A stretch of 64,000 nt of DNA, from the NCBI RefSeq assembly GCF_023380245.1, contig NZ_CP093365.1, forward strand, positions 248,001 to 312,000, given 5' to 3'. This document shows positions 29,732 to 39,629 of this stretch, one piece after another. Position 1 is the first letter of the stretch, and each line of letters starts with the position of its first letter. Below the pieces are notes generated by a model, which ran no database searches, was not told where the DNA came from, and saw only the letters and a program-made list of their open reading frames with translations. The DNA comes from Bombilactobacillus thymidiniphilus. GTDB lineage: Bacteria; Bacillota; Bacilli; Lactobacillales; Lactobacillaceae. The position numbers and the translations under genes are program-made.

Positions 29732-29869
29732 TAAAACTCATTGTAAATAAAATGACTATTATTAATACCAGAATAACTATATAAATAAACTAACGCCATA
29801 ATAATTAAAAAATAAAAGGCAGTCAGTAAGATAAACTTTAACATTGGATGCTGTTTTAACTTGTTCACA
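29732..29869 (-). CDS. dltX: DltX, small membrane protein of the dlt operon
   Basis: 45 residues from a GTG start with AAAGGAGA eight bases upstream. It has one membrane helix (FILLTAFYFLIIMALVYLY) and ends in FIYNEF, the conserved C-terminal motif of DltX, which is needed for D-alanylation of lipoteichoic acid. It lies directly before dltA, its usual place. Because it is so short and starts with GTG it is easily missed. Confidence 0.9.
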
Positions 29870-29893
29870 ATTAAAGTCTCCTTTAAATTGACA

Positions 29894-29899
29894 ATTATA
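29894..29899 (-). promoter_or_regulatory. Possible dlt -10 box
   Basis: TATAAT on the minus strand, 25 bp upstream of the dltX start. No good -35 is seen at the usual spacing, so activation by a regulator is possible but not shown. Confidence 0.35.
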
Positions 29900-29953
29900 T
29901 TAACTAAATTTGCATAAAAATAATTGGCAGATAGCCAATTTCAGTATCATTAT

Positions 29954-29991
29954 ACAAAAAAAGCCTGGAGTAAAACAATCTTTCCAGACTT
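29954..29991 (-). terminator. Terminator after trxA
   Basis: AGTCTGGA and TCCAGGCT pair on the minus strand (one G-U) and are followed by seven T. It separates mutS2-trxA from the dlt operon. Confidence 0.75.
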
Positions 29992-30000
29992 AATATTCAA

Positions 30001-30309
30001 TTATGAATGTTTCTCAATGGCCTTTTTTAATTGATCTTCACTTTGATAACCAACTAAAGTCTCCACAACTTGACCATTTTTCTTCAAAATCATTGTTGGA
30101 ATTGCCCGAATACCAAATTTTTCTGGCACTTTAGGATTAGCATCAACATCCATTTTAGTAAACTTAACGTCATCATATTGTTCAGCTAATTTATCCATAA
30201 CTGGTGCTTGCATCTTACAAGGACCACACCACGTTGCCCAAAAATCAGTAATAACCAATCCATCATCTGTCTCTTGCTCAAAATCTTGATCCGTAATAGC
30301 TGTAATCAT
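30001..30309 (-). CDS. trxA: Thioredoxin
   Basis: 102 residues; ATG after AGGAGATGATCTGA. The active site WCGPC is at about residues 27-31 in FWATWCGPCKM, and the cis-proline motif is AIPTMI near residue 70. The general cytosolic disulfide reductant. It follows mutS2 by about 70 bp. Confidence 0.95.
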   Translation of the reverse strand: MITAITDQDFEQETDDGLVITDFWATWCGPCKMQAPVMDKLAEQYDDVKFTKMDVDANPKVPEKFGIRAIPTMILKKNGQVVETLVGYQSEDQLKKAIEKHS

Positions 30310-30382
30310 TCAGATCATCTCCTTATAGTTTATTACATAATTAATTGTAGCAAGCTTGTCAAATTTCCAAAAGAATTTTGCC

Positions 30383-32734
30383 TTATTGTAAATCAACGAT
30401 CGTGGCCCCTTGTCCGCCAGCATTGGCTGGTGCATAAGCAAAGTTTTTAACACGCTTATTTTGCTGTAAATATTGCTGCACACCTTTACGTATAGCACCG
30501 GTACCAAAGCCATGCACAATCGTCACTTTACCATAACCCGCAACTAAAGCTTGATCAATATACTGATCTAAATCAGCCATCGCTTGCTCATAGCGTTCAC
30601 CACGTAAATCTAATTTTAAAGCTACTTGATCATGGGCACGTTTAGTGGTAGCATGCTCATTTTGTTGCGGAGTAGCTTTAATCTTAACAACTTCTTCTGG
30701 AGCAAACTTCATCTTGATGATACCTAATTGTACCTCCAAGTTACCTTTTTTATCCTTGCCAATCACTACCCCATCTTGACTATATTGTGCTACATGTACA
30801 TCATCACCAACATTGATAATTTGCTTTTGTTTTTCACGGCGCAAAACTTTGTTGTGCTTTAAAATTTGTTCATAATGCAAATTTTTCAGATTAGTTTTTG
30901 CAGCAATTAAGCGATCCTCTTTTACTGACACTGCAGATTCTTGTTGCAAATGATGTAACTCATTAATAATTTTATCAGCTTCCGATTGCGCTTGATCCAC
31001 TAATTGATTGGCTTTTTGCTTCGCCTCAGTTATTATTTGCTCTTGATTTTGTTGCAATTTGTCAGCTTTTGTTTGCCATTCAACCTTATTTTGTTCGGCT
31101 TCTTTTGCTAAAGCATGATAATCATGAGCCTGTGTTTCAAAATTTTTACGCTGTTTTTCTAAATCTTGAATCATCATATTTAAGTCTTGGCTATCACCAG
31201 CCTGCAGGGCTTTAGCACGTTGCACAATTGACCGTTTTAAGCCTAAACGTTGGGCAATTTCAAAAGCATTACTGCTTCCTGGAATACCGATTAATAAACG
31301 ATAAGTTGGTTGCAAGGTTTGCAAATCAAATTCCATGGAGGCGTTTGTAGTTTGCGGATAATTATAAGCAAACAATTTCAATTCTGGATAATGCGTTGTG
31401 ACCAATAATCTGCAGTCAGTTTGGCTGATTGCTTCTATCAATGAAATAGCTAATGCAGCACCTTCTTGTGGATCAGTACCAGCACCTAGTTCATCTAACA
31501 ATACTAAACTGTTGGCTGTTAATTGGGGCAAAATCGCAATAATATTATCAATATGTGATGAAAAAGTACTTAAATTTTGCTCAATAGATTGTTCATCACC
31601 AATGTCTGCAAAAATCTCATCCAAAATAGCAACTTGACTGTTATCAGCAGCTGGAATAAATAAGCCGGATTGAGCCAACAGTTGCAATAAACCAACAGTC
31701 TTTAAAGTAATCGTTTTACCACCAGTATTGGGACCAGTGATGATAACATTACGTTGAGAATTCGTTAAAGTAATTGAATTGGGTACAACTTTTTGTGGAT
31801 CAATTAACGGGTGGCGCGCATCTTTTAAAATAATATCATTAGTATCGCTAATTAAGGGCTCGCTAGCTTTTAACTGCTTAGCATAACAAGCTTTGGCATT
31901 AATTAAATCTAGTTGACCAATTAATTGTGCATTATCAGCCAATTGTGTTACATAAGGACGCAACAAGTCGCTTAATTCGTGTAATATTTTTTGCATTACT
32001 TCTTTTTCTAAAGCTTGTTGTGATTGAATCAAATTATTCAACTCAATTACACTTTGTGGCTCTACATAAACTGTCTGTCCACTAGCACTTTGATCATGAA
32101 TCACACCACCAAAATGATTACGCGATTCTTGTTTAACTGGCAAAACCAATTTACCATCGCGAACTGTAATAAGACTCTCACTTAAATATTTGCTGTGTGA
32201 ATTATGCAAATACTGTTCCATACGTTCACGTACACGTTGTTGACTTTTTTGGATTGTTTGCCGAATTTTTTTCAACTCTGGAGTTGCGTCATCTAACAAT
32301 TTACCAGTGGGATCCAAAGATTTCTGCAAACGCTCATAAATACTGGGTAAGCCAAACAAATTTTGCGTATATTGATACAATGTCCGCAACTGGACACCTT
32401 GCTGGCGTGCCTGTTCAAAAAAATCTTGTAAATCATTAGCCATCTGCAAAACTAAACATAAGCGATACAGTTCACCGCCATTCAAAACAGCCCCGATTTT
32501 AAGACGCTTTAATTCATCAACAATTTGTGGTGCTTTGACAATTGGCATTGTCAAAGCCAGTCGCAACAGTTCTGCACCGTCATAAGTTTCATTCAACCAT
32601 TTCTGAACTTGAACTTTATCTGAACTAGGAACTAAGTTTTTTAATTGTTGCTGTCCGTGTTCAGTGATTAAGAAGTCTGCTACTGCTTGTTTAATTTTGG
32701 CATATTCTAATGTCTTTAAAATTCGCCTATTCAT
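30383..32734 (-). CDS. mutS2: MutS2 family protein (RqcU-like), with Smr nuclease domain
   Basis: 783 residues. A clamp/lever region (1-315) precedes an ABC-type ATPase with Walker A GPNTGGKTI near residue 335 and Walker B LVLLDELGAGTDP near 410. A long coiled coil (about 510-620) follows, and the C-terminus is an Smr domain (LDLRGERYEQAM, HGFGTGAIRKG). It lacks the mismatch-binding domain of MutS. The family suppresses recombination and acts on collided ribosomes in Firmicutes. It follows cvpA after a terminator hairpin. Confidence 0.95.
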   Translation of the reverse strand: MNRRILKTLEYAKIKQAVADFLITEHGQQQLKNLVPSSDKVQVQKWLNETYDGAELLRLALTMPIVKAPQIVDELKRLKIGAVLNGGELYRLCLVLQMANDLQDFFEQARQQGVQLRTLYQYTQNLFGLPSIYERLQKSLDPTGKLLDDATPELKKIRQTIQKSQQRVRERMEQYLHNSHSKYLSESLITVRDGKLVLPVKQESRNHFGGVIHDQSASGQTVYVEPQSVIELNNLIQSQQALEKEVMQKILHELSDLLRPYVTQLADNAQLIGQLDLINAKACYAKQLKASEPLISDTNDIILKDARHPLIDPQKVVPNSITLTNSQRNVIITGPNTGGKTITLKTVGLLQLLAQSGLFIPAADNSQVAILDEIFADIGDEQSIEQNLSTFSSHIDNIIAILPQLTANSLVLLDELGAGTDPQEGAALAISLIEAISQTDCRLLVTTHYPELKLFAYNYPQTTNASMEFDLQTLQPTYRLLIGIPGSSNAFEIAQRLGLKRSIVQRAKALQAGDSQDLNMMIQDLEKQRKNFETQAHDYHALAKEAEQNKVEWQTKADKLQQNQEQIITEAKQKANQLVDQAQSEADKIINELHHLQQESAVSVKEDRLIAAKTNLKNLHYEQILKHNKVLRREKQKQIINVGDDVHVAQYSQDGVVIGKDKKGNLEVQLGIIKMKFAPEEVVKIKATPQQNEHATTKRAHDQVALKLDLRGERYEQAMADLDQYIDQALVAGYGKVTIVHGFGTGAIRKGVQQYLQQNKRVKNFAYAPANAGGQGATIVDLQ

Positions 32735-32762
32735 ATCTATCCTTTATCAAAATACTGTAAAA

Positions 32763-32790
32763 TAAAAGGTTGCTTAACCAGCAACCTTAA
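32763..32790 (-). terminator. Terminator between cvpA and mutS2
   Basis: AAGGTTGC and GCAACCTT form a perfect eight-base stem with a seven-base loop, followed on the minus strand by TTTTATTTT. It overlaps the cvpA stop. Confidence 0.8.
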
Positions 32791-33326
32791 TTATAAATTA
32801 GTAACTTAGTAAATAAATCGGTTAAGCCAGTTGAATAACGAATCATCACAGAAGCCAACCAAGAATGATTTAATAAGTGTTGCAAACCTGAAATCGGCAC
32901 TAAAGCCATAATATAAAGTACGATAAAAATACCAATATAATTACATATTAAAGCTAAAATGCCACTCAAAGGTGCATTCCAATCATCACCGATTGTCAAG
33001 TAAGTCCAATCCGTGAAATAAGCGCCAACAATTCTTGTAATGATCCAACCACCAAAAACTACCATCAAAAAAGCTGTTCCTAAATAAAATGATTTATCTA
33101 AAGAAAGGCTCACTTTAGGACTAAAAAAAGCAAAATAACTTTGGGGTGAAGCTGATGGATATGGAATAATTAAATCTAATTTTGGACCAATCGACCGATA
33201 ACTAAAAATTGCCACCAAAAAACTAATTAAATATCCACACGTATAGACAATTTGTAGAGCTAGTCCCCGTCTAATTCCGGCATATACTCCATAAGCCAAA
33301 ATTAGCATAATCAACATACTTAACAT
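32787..33326 (-). CDS. CvpA family membrane protein
   Basis: 179 residues from the ATG at 33326 (AAGGTG five bases upstream; the preceding TTG is less likely). Four hydrophobic membrane segments, with the pattern GVYAGIRRGLALQIVYTCGYLI typical of CvpA/colicin V production proteins. The molecular role in Firmicutes is unknown. It is the last gene of alaS-ireB-ruvX-yrzB-cvpA. Confidence 0.8.
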   Translation of the reverse strand: MLSMLIMLILAYGVYAGIRRGLALQIVYTCGYLISFLVAIFSYRSIGPKLDLIIPYPSASPQSYFAFFSPKVSLSLDKSFYLGTAFLMVVFGGWIITRIVGAYFTDWTYLTIGDDWNAPLSGILALICNYIGIFIVLYIMALVPISGLQHLLNHSWLASVMIRYSTGLTDLFTKLLIYN

Positions 33327-33348
33327 CAAGACACCTTAATTTTTTATT

Positions 33349-33651
33349 TTAGAACTCTTGTTCATCATCAGCTGAAAAAGTATTCAACACTTCTTGAACC
33401 ATTTCCCATTCACGCTCATCTTCAATTGGTTCTAAATCACCTGCTGTAACATCACCATTAGCATCAGGCGTAAAACTAAAAGCTTGAATCTCAATTTCAG
33501 CATTTTCTTCATCAGATGCACGGTACATTAGGACATAAGACTTTTGATAATCATCTGAATCAAAAGTAAACAAAATTCTAAAAGTTTCTTTGTTGCCTTG
33601 ATCGTCACTTAAAATGATTTCACGATCAATATTATTAGGTTGTTCGCTCAT
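33349..33651 (-). CDS. yrzB: DUF1292 family protein (YrzB)
   Basis: 100 residues from the ATG at 33651, with GGAG six bases upstream. A small acidic protein with the DUF1292 core REIILSDDQGNKETFRILF, then YVLMYRASDEENAEIEIQAF, ending in an acidic helix. Function unknown. It is nearly always found with ireB and ruvX in Firmicutes, as here. Confidence 0.88.
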   Translation of the reverse strand: MSEQPNNIDREIILSDDQGNKETFRILFTFDSDDYQKSYVLMYRASDEENAEIEIQAFSFTPDANGDVTAGDLEPIEDEREWEMVQEVLNTFSADDEQEF

Positions 33652-33661
33652 AATAACTCCT

Positions 33662-34102
33662 CTAATGACCATTAGCTTTTTGATAAGCTAAACGATCTAA
33701 ATAATTTTGTAAAATCATCATCGCTGCCACTTCATCAATAACTTGATGTCTTTTTTTACGTGAAATATCAGCTTCTTCAATTAACATTCTTTGCGCTTGG
33801 ACGGTTGTTAAGCGCTCATCAACATAACTTACAGGTAAGTCAAATTTATCTTGGATCATTTGGCCATACTGTTGCGATTTTTCAACCCGTTCACCTTCGG
33901 TATTATCCATATTTTTCGGTAAACCAACCACAAATTGTTCTACTTGATATTTTTGCACTAATTGACCTAATCTATCTAAACCAAACTCGGACTGATCTTC
34001 ATTGATGCGAATAATTTCAACGCCTTGTGCAGTCCAACCTAATGGATCACTAACGGCAACACCCACGGTTTTTGAACCGACGTCTAATCCCATAAATCGC
34101 AT
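33662..34102 (-). CDS. ruvX: Holliday junction resolvase-like RNase (YqgF/RuvX)
   Basis: 146 residues. An RNase H-like fold with [17 protein letters not shown] at the N-terminus (first catalytic aspartate), [14 protein letters not shown] near residue 63 and VDERLTT near residue 100, with [10 protein letters not shown] near the end. YqgF acts in 16S rRNA 5' end processing and was proposed as a junction resolvase. The start shares one base with the ireB stop (TAATG). Confidence 0.92.
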   Translation of the reverse strand: MRFMGLDVGSKTVGVAVSDPLGWTAQGVEIIRINEDQSEFGLDRLGQLVQKYQVEQFVVGLPKNMDNTEGERVEKSQQYGQMIQDKFDLPVSYVDERLTTVQAQRMLIEEADISRKKRHQVIDEVAAMMILQNYLDRLAYQKANGH

Positions 34103-34362
34103 TATTTATCACCACTGCCTAAATAAAAACGAACCAGTTCTTCGATAATTTCATCACGCTCATGTTTCAAAATCAAATTACGAGCATCATTGTAACGGGG
34201 AATATATGCAGGATCTCCAGACAATAAATAACCAACAATTTGATTAATCGGATTATAGCCTTTTTCTTCTAGTGCACTGTACACCTTCTTCAAGGTATTA
34301 CGGACATCTTGTCTTCGATTCTCGTTAAAGTCAAAACTCATTGTATTATCTAAAGAACTCAC
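34102..34362 (-). CDS. ireB: IreB family regulatory phosphoprotein (DUF965/YrzL)
   Basis: 86 residues. I chose the GTG at 34362 because it gives the family N-terminus [11 protein letters not shown] and has AGAGGTG upstream; the inner ATG at 34341 would cut this off. The family core is [20 protein letters not shown] and SGDPAYIPR. In enterococci IreB is phosphorylated by the kinase IreK on N-terminal threonines and affects cephalosporin resistance; a threonine is present in the DNT motif. Confidence 0.88.
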   Translation of the reverse strand: MSSLDNTMSFDFNENRRQDVRNTLKKVYSALEEKGYNPINQIVGYLLSGDPAYIPRYNDARNLILKHERDEIIEELVRFYLGSGDK

Positions 34363-34427
34363 AAGCTTACACCTCTTTTTATAAAGACTATCATACTCAA
34401 AAAATGCGCCAACCACAAATACATTAT

Positions 34428-37076
34428 TTAATTTAGCTTAATGTCAGCTAAGAAATCTTTGGCAGCCGCCAAGGCTTCTTTTAAACCAGCGGGATTTTTA
34501 CCACCGGCTTGAGCCATTTGATCGCGACCACCACCACCGCCGTTAATCTTTGGAGCAATAGCCTTAATGATTTGATTAGCAGTTATACCACTTGCAATAG
34601 TACTGGAATTAACTGCAACAATCAAGTTAGCTTTATCTTGGTTAGTAGCACCCAAGACTAAAACATCAGATTTAGCTTGTTGTTTCCAGTCATCAGCAAT
34701 TTGACGCAACTCATTCATACCACCAACAGGAGCGAGTGCTAAAATTGCTGTCAAATCACCGATTTTTTGTACTTGATCCAGCAAATTGCTAGCTTCTTGC
34801 TGAGTTACTTTAGTTTGTAAGCTTTGCAATTTTTGCTGTGTTGTCTTAAGCTCTGCAACTAATTGCTCCACTTTAGCGGGGACATTTTTGAGTTGTGGAA
34901 CTCTTAAATCAGACTGAACGGCTTCCAAATATTGCATATTAGTTTGATCATATTCATAAGCTTTTTGACTAGTAACTGCAGTAATTCGGCGTACACCAGC
35001 GCCAACAGCAGTTTCAGAAATAATTTTAAAAAGACCAATTTCTGCTGTATTTTGAGCATGCGTACCGCCACAAAATTCCATTGAAAAATCGCCAATTTTA
35101 ACAACTCGGACTTGCTCACCATATTTATTATCAAACAAGGCAATAGCGCCCATTTTTTTGGCAGTATTAATATCTGTTTTAATCGTTTCAACAGGAATAG
35201 ATTGCCAAATTTGTTCATTAACAATCTGTTCAATTTGCTGCAATTGTGCAGTTGTCAAGCGATCTAAACTAGTGAAATCAAAGCGCAAATACTCAGGTTC
35301 AACCAATGATCCTGCTTGATGCGTTTGCCCCCCCAAGACATTGCGCAAAGCTTGATCCAACAAATGCATAGCTGTATGGTTTCGACGCACATTTTTTCTA
35401 AAATCAGCATCAACACTTAATGTATAATGCGCATCTTTTCGTAAGGGAGCTTTCACTTCTACTAAATGCAAATTTTGTCCCTTAGGCGCATGCTGCACAT
35501 CAATGACCTCAGCAACAATCGCATCATCATCAGTTTTTAGAACACCGACATCAGCCACTTGACCACCCATTTCGGCGTAAAATGGCGTTTGATCAAAAAT
35601 CAATTGTGCCTGTCCACTCGTAATTTCTGCAACTTCTTGATCATCAACGATAATATTTTTCAAAGTGCCCTCAATAGTTAAATGATCGTAACCGACGAAT
35701 TCACTAGATGTCGTGATGCTCATTAATAGTTCATCTTGTGAGCCCATTGATTGTCGATTACCACGTGCAGCCCGGGCACGTTGTTTTTGTTGCTCCATCT
35801 GTTCATCAAAACCAGTTTGATCAACAGTTAAACCTTGTTCTTTGGCATATTCGACAGTCAATTCAATAGGGAAACCATAAGTGTCAAATAGCTTAAAGGC
35901 CGCTTGTCCACCTAAAACAGCACTACCCGCTTTTTTAACAGCTTGAATTTGATTATTCAAAAGTTCCAGACCATCGGTTAAAGTTTCAGCAAAACGGCTT
36001 TCTTCATTAAAAATTACTTTTGCAATAAATTCTTGCTGTTCTGTAATTTGTGGATAGTAGCTATTCATGATATCGCCAACTATTGCCACTAATTTGTGCA
36101 AAAAAGGATCTCTAATTCCTAATTTTTGCCCATTTAAAACAGCTCTTCTAATCAAGCGGCGCAAAACATAACCCCGACCTTCATTAGAAGGTAATGCACC
36201 ATCGCCAATCGCAAATGTCACCGCCCGTGCATGGTCAGCAATGATTTTAAAAGCAATATCTTTTTGCATATCGTCACCATACTGATAATGATCACTCAAA
36301 CGTTCAGTTTGCTTAATAATTGGCAAAAATAAATCCGTTTCAAAGTTAGTTGGTGCATCTTGAATGACCGAAACAATCCGCTCTAGGCCCATTCCCGTAT
36401 CAATATTTTTATGTGGTTGATCCACAAAACGACCATCTGGCAAATGATTAAATTGTGAAAAGACAATATTCCAGATCTCTAAGTAGCGTGCATTTTCACC
36501 ACCAGGATAATTTTCCGGATCATCTTCTGCTACATCATTATTTTCTTGCCCACGATCATAAAAGATTTCAGAATCTGGACCACTTGGACCAACTCCGATA
36601 TCCCAAAAATTATCCTCCACTTTATAAATGTGATCAGGACTAACTCCTTGAGCCAACCAACAGTCATACGCAGCCTGATCTTTAGGGTAAACGGTCATAT
36701 ATAATTTTTCTGGATCAAAAGCAAACCAATCTGGACTGGTCAATAATTCAAAAGCCCAAGCAATGGCTTGCTCTTTAAAATAATCACCCACTGAAAAATT
36801 GCCCAACATTTCAAAAAAAGTCTGGTGGCGTGCAGTATGACCAACATTTTCAATATCATTAGTCCGAATACTTTTTTGTGCAGAAGCAATCCTTGGATTA
36901 TTGGGAATCACTTGACCATCAAAATACTTTTTCATCGTGGCCACGCCCGAATTAATCCATAATAGAGTCGGATCATCTTTAGGAACTAACGATGCACTAG
37001 GTTCAATCGTGTGCCCCTTAGCAGCAAAAAAATCCAGAAACATTTGTCTTACTTGGGAACTAGTTAACTTTTTCAT
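34428..37076 (-). CDS. alaS: Alanyl-tRNA synthetase
   Basis: 882 residues from the ATG at 37076 (GAGGAG upstream). A class II catalytic core starts at [17 protein letters not shown]. The editing domain has HTAMHLL near residue 560 and CGGTHA near residue 660. A coiled coil follows, then the DHHA1 domain with [14 protein letters not shown]. It charges tRNA-Ala. A T-box leader directly upstream controls it. The upstream in-frame ATG at 37145 lies inside the leader terminator and is rejected. Confidence 0.96.
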   Translation of the reverse strand: MKKLTSSQVRQMFLDFFAAKGHTIEPSASLVPKDDPTLLWINSGVATMKKYFDGQVIPNNPRIASAQKSIRTNDIENVGHTARHQTFFEMLGNFSVGDYFKEQAIAWAFELLTSPDWFAFDPEKLYMTVYPKDQAAYDCWLAQGVSPDHIYKVEDNFWDIGVGPSGPDSEIFYDRGQENNDVAEDDPENYPGGENARYLEIWNIVFSQFNHLPDGRFVDQPHKNIDTGMGLERIVSVIQDAPTNFETDLFLPIIKQTERLSDHYQYGDDMQKDIAFKIIADHARAVTFAIGDGALPSNEGRGYVLRRLIRRAVLNGQKLGIRDPFLHKLVAIVGDIMNSYYPQITEQQEFIAKVIFNEESRFAETLTDGLELLNNQIQAVKKAGSAVLGGQAAFKLFDTYGFPIELTVEYAKEQGLTVDQTGFDEQMEQQKQRARAARGNRQSMGSQDELLMSITTSSEFVGYDHLTIEGTLKNIIVDDQEVAEITSGQAQLIFDQTPFYAEMGGQVADVGVLKTDDDAIVAEVIDVQHAPKGQNLHLVEVKAPLRKDAHYTLSVDADFRKNVRRNHTAMHLLDQALRNVLGGQTHQAGSLVEPEYLRFDFTSLDRLTTAQLQQIEQIVNEQIWQSIPVETIKTDINTAKKMGAIALFDNKYGEQVRVVKIGDFSMEFCGGTHAQNTAEIGLFKIISETAVGAGVRRITAVTSQKAYEYDQTNMQYLEAVQSDLRVPQLKNVPAKVEQLVAELKTTQQKLQSLQTKVTQQEASNLLDQVQKIGDLTAILALAPVGGMNELRQIADDWKQQAKSDVLVLGATNQDKANLIVAVNSSTIASGITANQIIKAIAPKINGGGGGRDQMAQAGGKNPAGLKEALAAAKDFLADIKLN

Positions 37077-37090
37077 TATGATCTCCTCAA

Positions 37091-37271
37091 AATAAAAATC
37101 GTTGCAGATCAAGGACGCTTCAGCGCGGTACCACCTTGTTTGCAACGATTATTCGTTTGCCTCTTAAATAGACGTTAAATTAAATTTAGCTTGGTAGCGT
37201 CAATAATACTTTCTAGGTAATTCCACTAACTCTTACCCTCTCTGACAAAAAAGCTCACTATTAACATATCC
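37091..37271 (-). promoter_or_regulatory. T-box riboswitch of alaS (Ala)
   Basis: The minus strand carries AAGGTGGTACCGCG (37124-37137), the T-box that pairs with the uncharged tRNA end. It sits inside a terminator/antiterminator region whose arms AATCGTTGCA and TGCAACGATT (37097-37106 / 37141-37150) are followed by T-rich sequence. Stem I contains AGAGAGGG, and on its descending side TTGACGCTACC, where GCT is the likely alanine specifier codon. Uncharged tRNA-Ala should promote read-through. Confidence 0.9.
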
Positions 37272-37277
37272 AACTAA

Positions 37278-37306
37278 ATGATAATTTTAAAAGATTAAAA
37301 AGTCAA
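37278..37306 (-). promoter_or_regulatory. alaS promoter
   Basis: -35 TTGACT (37301-37306), 17-bp spacer, -10 TATCAT (37278-37283) on the minus strand. It begins immediately after the cshB stop and is well placed to start the T-box leader. Confidence 0.8.
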
Positions 37307-38656
37307 TCACTTTAAATGATTCTGTTTTTTGATTTTCCGTTGTTGGCGCTGTTGCTGTCTATGTTCCAACTTACGTTGCTGACGCCGATCATCAGAAATG
37401 GCCTGCTTAATCTTTTTACGATAACCCGGTTTTTTCTTTTGTTTTTGCTTTTTGACTAGACCAACTAACTTATTGTCCAATTGCTTATTAGTAGCTGATC
37501 GTTTTTGGCGGCGATCGCGTTCATACGTATCCACAAATTCGCCATTTTTAATTTCTTTTGGTTGAAAAACAATACCTAAATTTTCTAAATGATGAATTTG
37601 TTCTTCCTCATCGGGTCCGTACAAAGTAATTGCAGTGCCACCCAATTGGTTACGACCGGTACGACCGACTCGATGAATGAAAAATTCATCATCACTAGGC
37701 AATTGATAGTTTACCACATGAGAAACTCCGGGAATATCAATTCCCCGCGCTGCTAAATCTGAAGCCACGACATATTGAAATTCCATATTTTCAATAGCTT
37801 TCATAATTCGACGGCGTTCACGTGGTTTTAGGTCACCATGAATTTTCGCCACGTTTAAACCTTGTTGGACTAAATAATCATAAACTTCATCCACTGTTTT
37901 TTTAGTGTTGGCGAAAACCAAAGCCAAATAAGGCTGTCCAATAGTTAAAACTTGTTTTAAGACTTGTTTGCGATCGCGTCCGCGCGTAAAAAGCGACCAA
38001 TTATCAATGTTAGGTGCAATAACTGTTGGTACCGCTAATTTTTCTACTTTTGGATTATGCAAATATTTTTTCAAAAATGGTTGTAATTTGGGAGGTATGG
38101 TAGCTGAAAAGACCATTGTTTGTAGCTTTTCCGGCATGCTACCAGCAATCAGATCAACATCTTTTAAAAATCCTAAATCTAAAGTCATATCGGCTTCATC
38201 AATAACAAAATATTTAGTTTGATAAACCAATAGATCGTGACTGCGAACTAAATCCCAAACTCGTCCGGGAGTACCAATTACAATCTGAGGCTGTTTATTT
38301 TTAAGACTATTAACTTGCTTTTGTTTGTCAGTTCCACCAACGTACAATCCTACGCGCAAAGTACTTGGCTGGTTTGCCAATAATTGCTCAGTATCATTGC
38401 GAATTTGGTATGCCAACTCACGACTAGGTGCTGTAATGACTAATTGCACTTGTTGCGCATCCGTCAGTTCATCCAGCAAGGGTAATAAATAAGCATGTGT
38501 TTTTCCACTACCCGTTTGAGCCTGCACAATTAAATCACGTCCGGTCTGCACGAGCGGAATGACTTTTTCTTGAACGGGAGTTGGTTTTTGAAAATTAATT
38601 TTAGTAAGTGCTTTATTTAAAAAATCAGTAAAACGATAATCGGCAAAATTTGCCAT
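37307..38656 (-). CDS. cshB: DEAD-box RNA helicase (CshB-like)
   Basis: 449 residues; ATG preceded by GAGGTATGAAAA. Helicase motifs in order: PTPVQEKVIP (Q), AQTGSGKT (I), PSRELA (Ia), TPGR (Ib), DEAD (II), SAT (III), then ARGIDIPG (V) and HRVGRTGR (VI). The C-terminal 75 residues are very basic (KKQKQKKKPGYRKK and further K/R/Q runs) and likely bind RNA. The order and tail resemble CshB, which helps in cold adaptation and rRNA or mRNA handling. It follows nrnA by 34 bp. Confidence 0.9.
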   Translation of the reverse strand: MANFADYRFTDFLNKALTKINFQKPTPVQEKVIPLVQTGRDLIVQAQTGSGKTHAYLLPLLDELTDAQQVQLVITAPSRELAYQIRNDTEQLLANQPSTLRVGLYVGGTDKQKQVNSLKNKQPQIVIGTPGRVWDLVRSHDLLVYQTKYFVIDEADMTLDLGFLKDVDLIAGSMPEKLQTMVFSATIPPKLQPFLKKYLHNPKVEKLAVPTVIAPNIDNWSLFTRGRDRKQVLKQVLTIGQPYLALVFANTKKTVDEVYDYLVQQGLNVAKIHGDLKPRERRRIMKAIENMEFQYVVASDLAARGIDIPGVSHVVNYQLPSDDEFFIHRVGRTGRNQLGGTAITLYGPDEEEQIHHLENLGIVFQPKEIKNGEFVDTYERDRRQKRSATNKQLDNKLVGLVKKQKQKKKPGYRKKIKQAISDDRRQQRKLEHRQQQRQQRKIKKQNHLK

Positions 38657-38690
38657 TTTTCATACCTCATGTAATTAATTTAATGAGCAA

Positions 38691-39629
38691 TTAGGTTAAT
38701 TTAGCTTGCAATTGAGCAAAAATTTGTTCAACTTCGGCTTCATTTTGAGCATTAGCGCCACTTGCCAAAGGATGTCCCCCACCATCATGCTCACTAGCAA
38801 TATCATTAATAACTGGACCTTGTGAACGCAAATGGATTCGGTAAGTGCCATCTGGCTTAGCAACTGCCAAAACCCAACAAGTAACTTCTTTCAATCTACC
38901 TGGTGTAGTTACTGCCACATGAGCATCAGCTTGCTGCAAACCTAGTTTTTCTAAAACATCCGCCGGAATTATAGCTTTGGCAGCACCATTTTCAGCTACA
39001 ATCAAATGTTCTAAAACATAACCTTGTAGTTTAGCTTGATTTAACGTTATTTGTCCCATTCGCTGATTAATTTTATCGGGCTGAAAACCAAAACTCAACA
39101 ATTGTGCCACTACATTGAAGGTATGCACTGTTGCATTGGAATACATAAAACGCCCTGTGTCACCGACAATTCCAGTATAAAGCGCTGCAGCAATTGGCTT
39201 GGTGAGTGTTAAGTCATTACCAGCATGATTAATCAAATCAACAATGATTTCTGAGCAACTAGAAGCACTAGTATCCACATAATTCAAATCACCATAAGGA
39301 TCAACATTAGGATGATGATCAATTTTTATAACAGTTGTGCCTAAACTGTAACGTTGATCACTAATTCGTGGTGTATTAGCGGTATCTACCACAATAACCA
39401 GAGCTTGTGCATATTGTTCATCTGTCACTTGATTCATAGTTGTCATCCAGTCCAAATCGCCTACACTTTCACCAGCCAGCAAAACTGTTTTTTCTGGATA
39501 AGTGCTTTTAATACTAGTAGCTAAACCAAATTGTGCACCTAAAGCATCAGGATCTGGATTAGTATGCCGATGAATAATAATTACTGGTGCTATTTTAATT
39601 TGCTCAATAATTTCACCGAAAGTATTCAT
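38691..39629 (-). CDS. nrnA: DHH/DHHA1 phosphoesterase (NrnA-like oligoribonuclease / pAp phosphatase)
   Basis: 312 residues. Two ATGs lie side by side (39632 and 39629); the second has the better distance to GAGGAGG. DHH motifs: HTNPDPDALGAQ near residue 25, VVDTANTPR near 95, then DHHPNVDPYGD near 120. The DHHA1 part ends with DGGGHPLASGA. It degrades nanoRNAs and 3'-phosphoadenosine 5'-phosphate in the cytosol. Its start overlaps the 3' end of dinB by 17 bp. Confidence 0.9.
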   Translation of the reverse strand: MNTFGEIIEQIKIAPVIIIHRHTNPDPDALGAQFGLATSIKSTYPEKTVLLAGESVGDLDWMTTMNQVTDEQYAQALVIVVDTANTPRISDQRYSLGTTVIKIDHHPNVDPYGDLNYVDTSASSCSEIIVDLINHAGNDLTLTKPIAAALYTGIVGDTGRFMYSNATVHTFNVVAQLLSFGFQPDKINQRMGQITLNQAKLQGYVLEHLIVAENGAAKAIIPADVLEKLGLQQADAHVAVTTPGRLKEVTCWVLAVAKPDGTYRIHLRSQGPVINDIASEHDGGGHPLASGANAQNEAEVEQIFAQLQAKLT

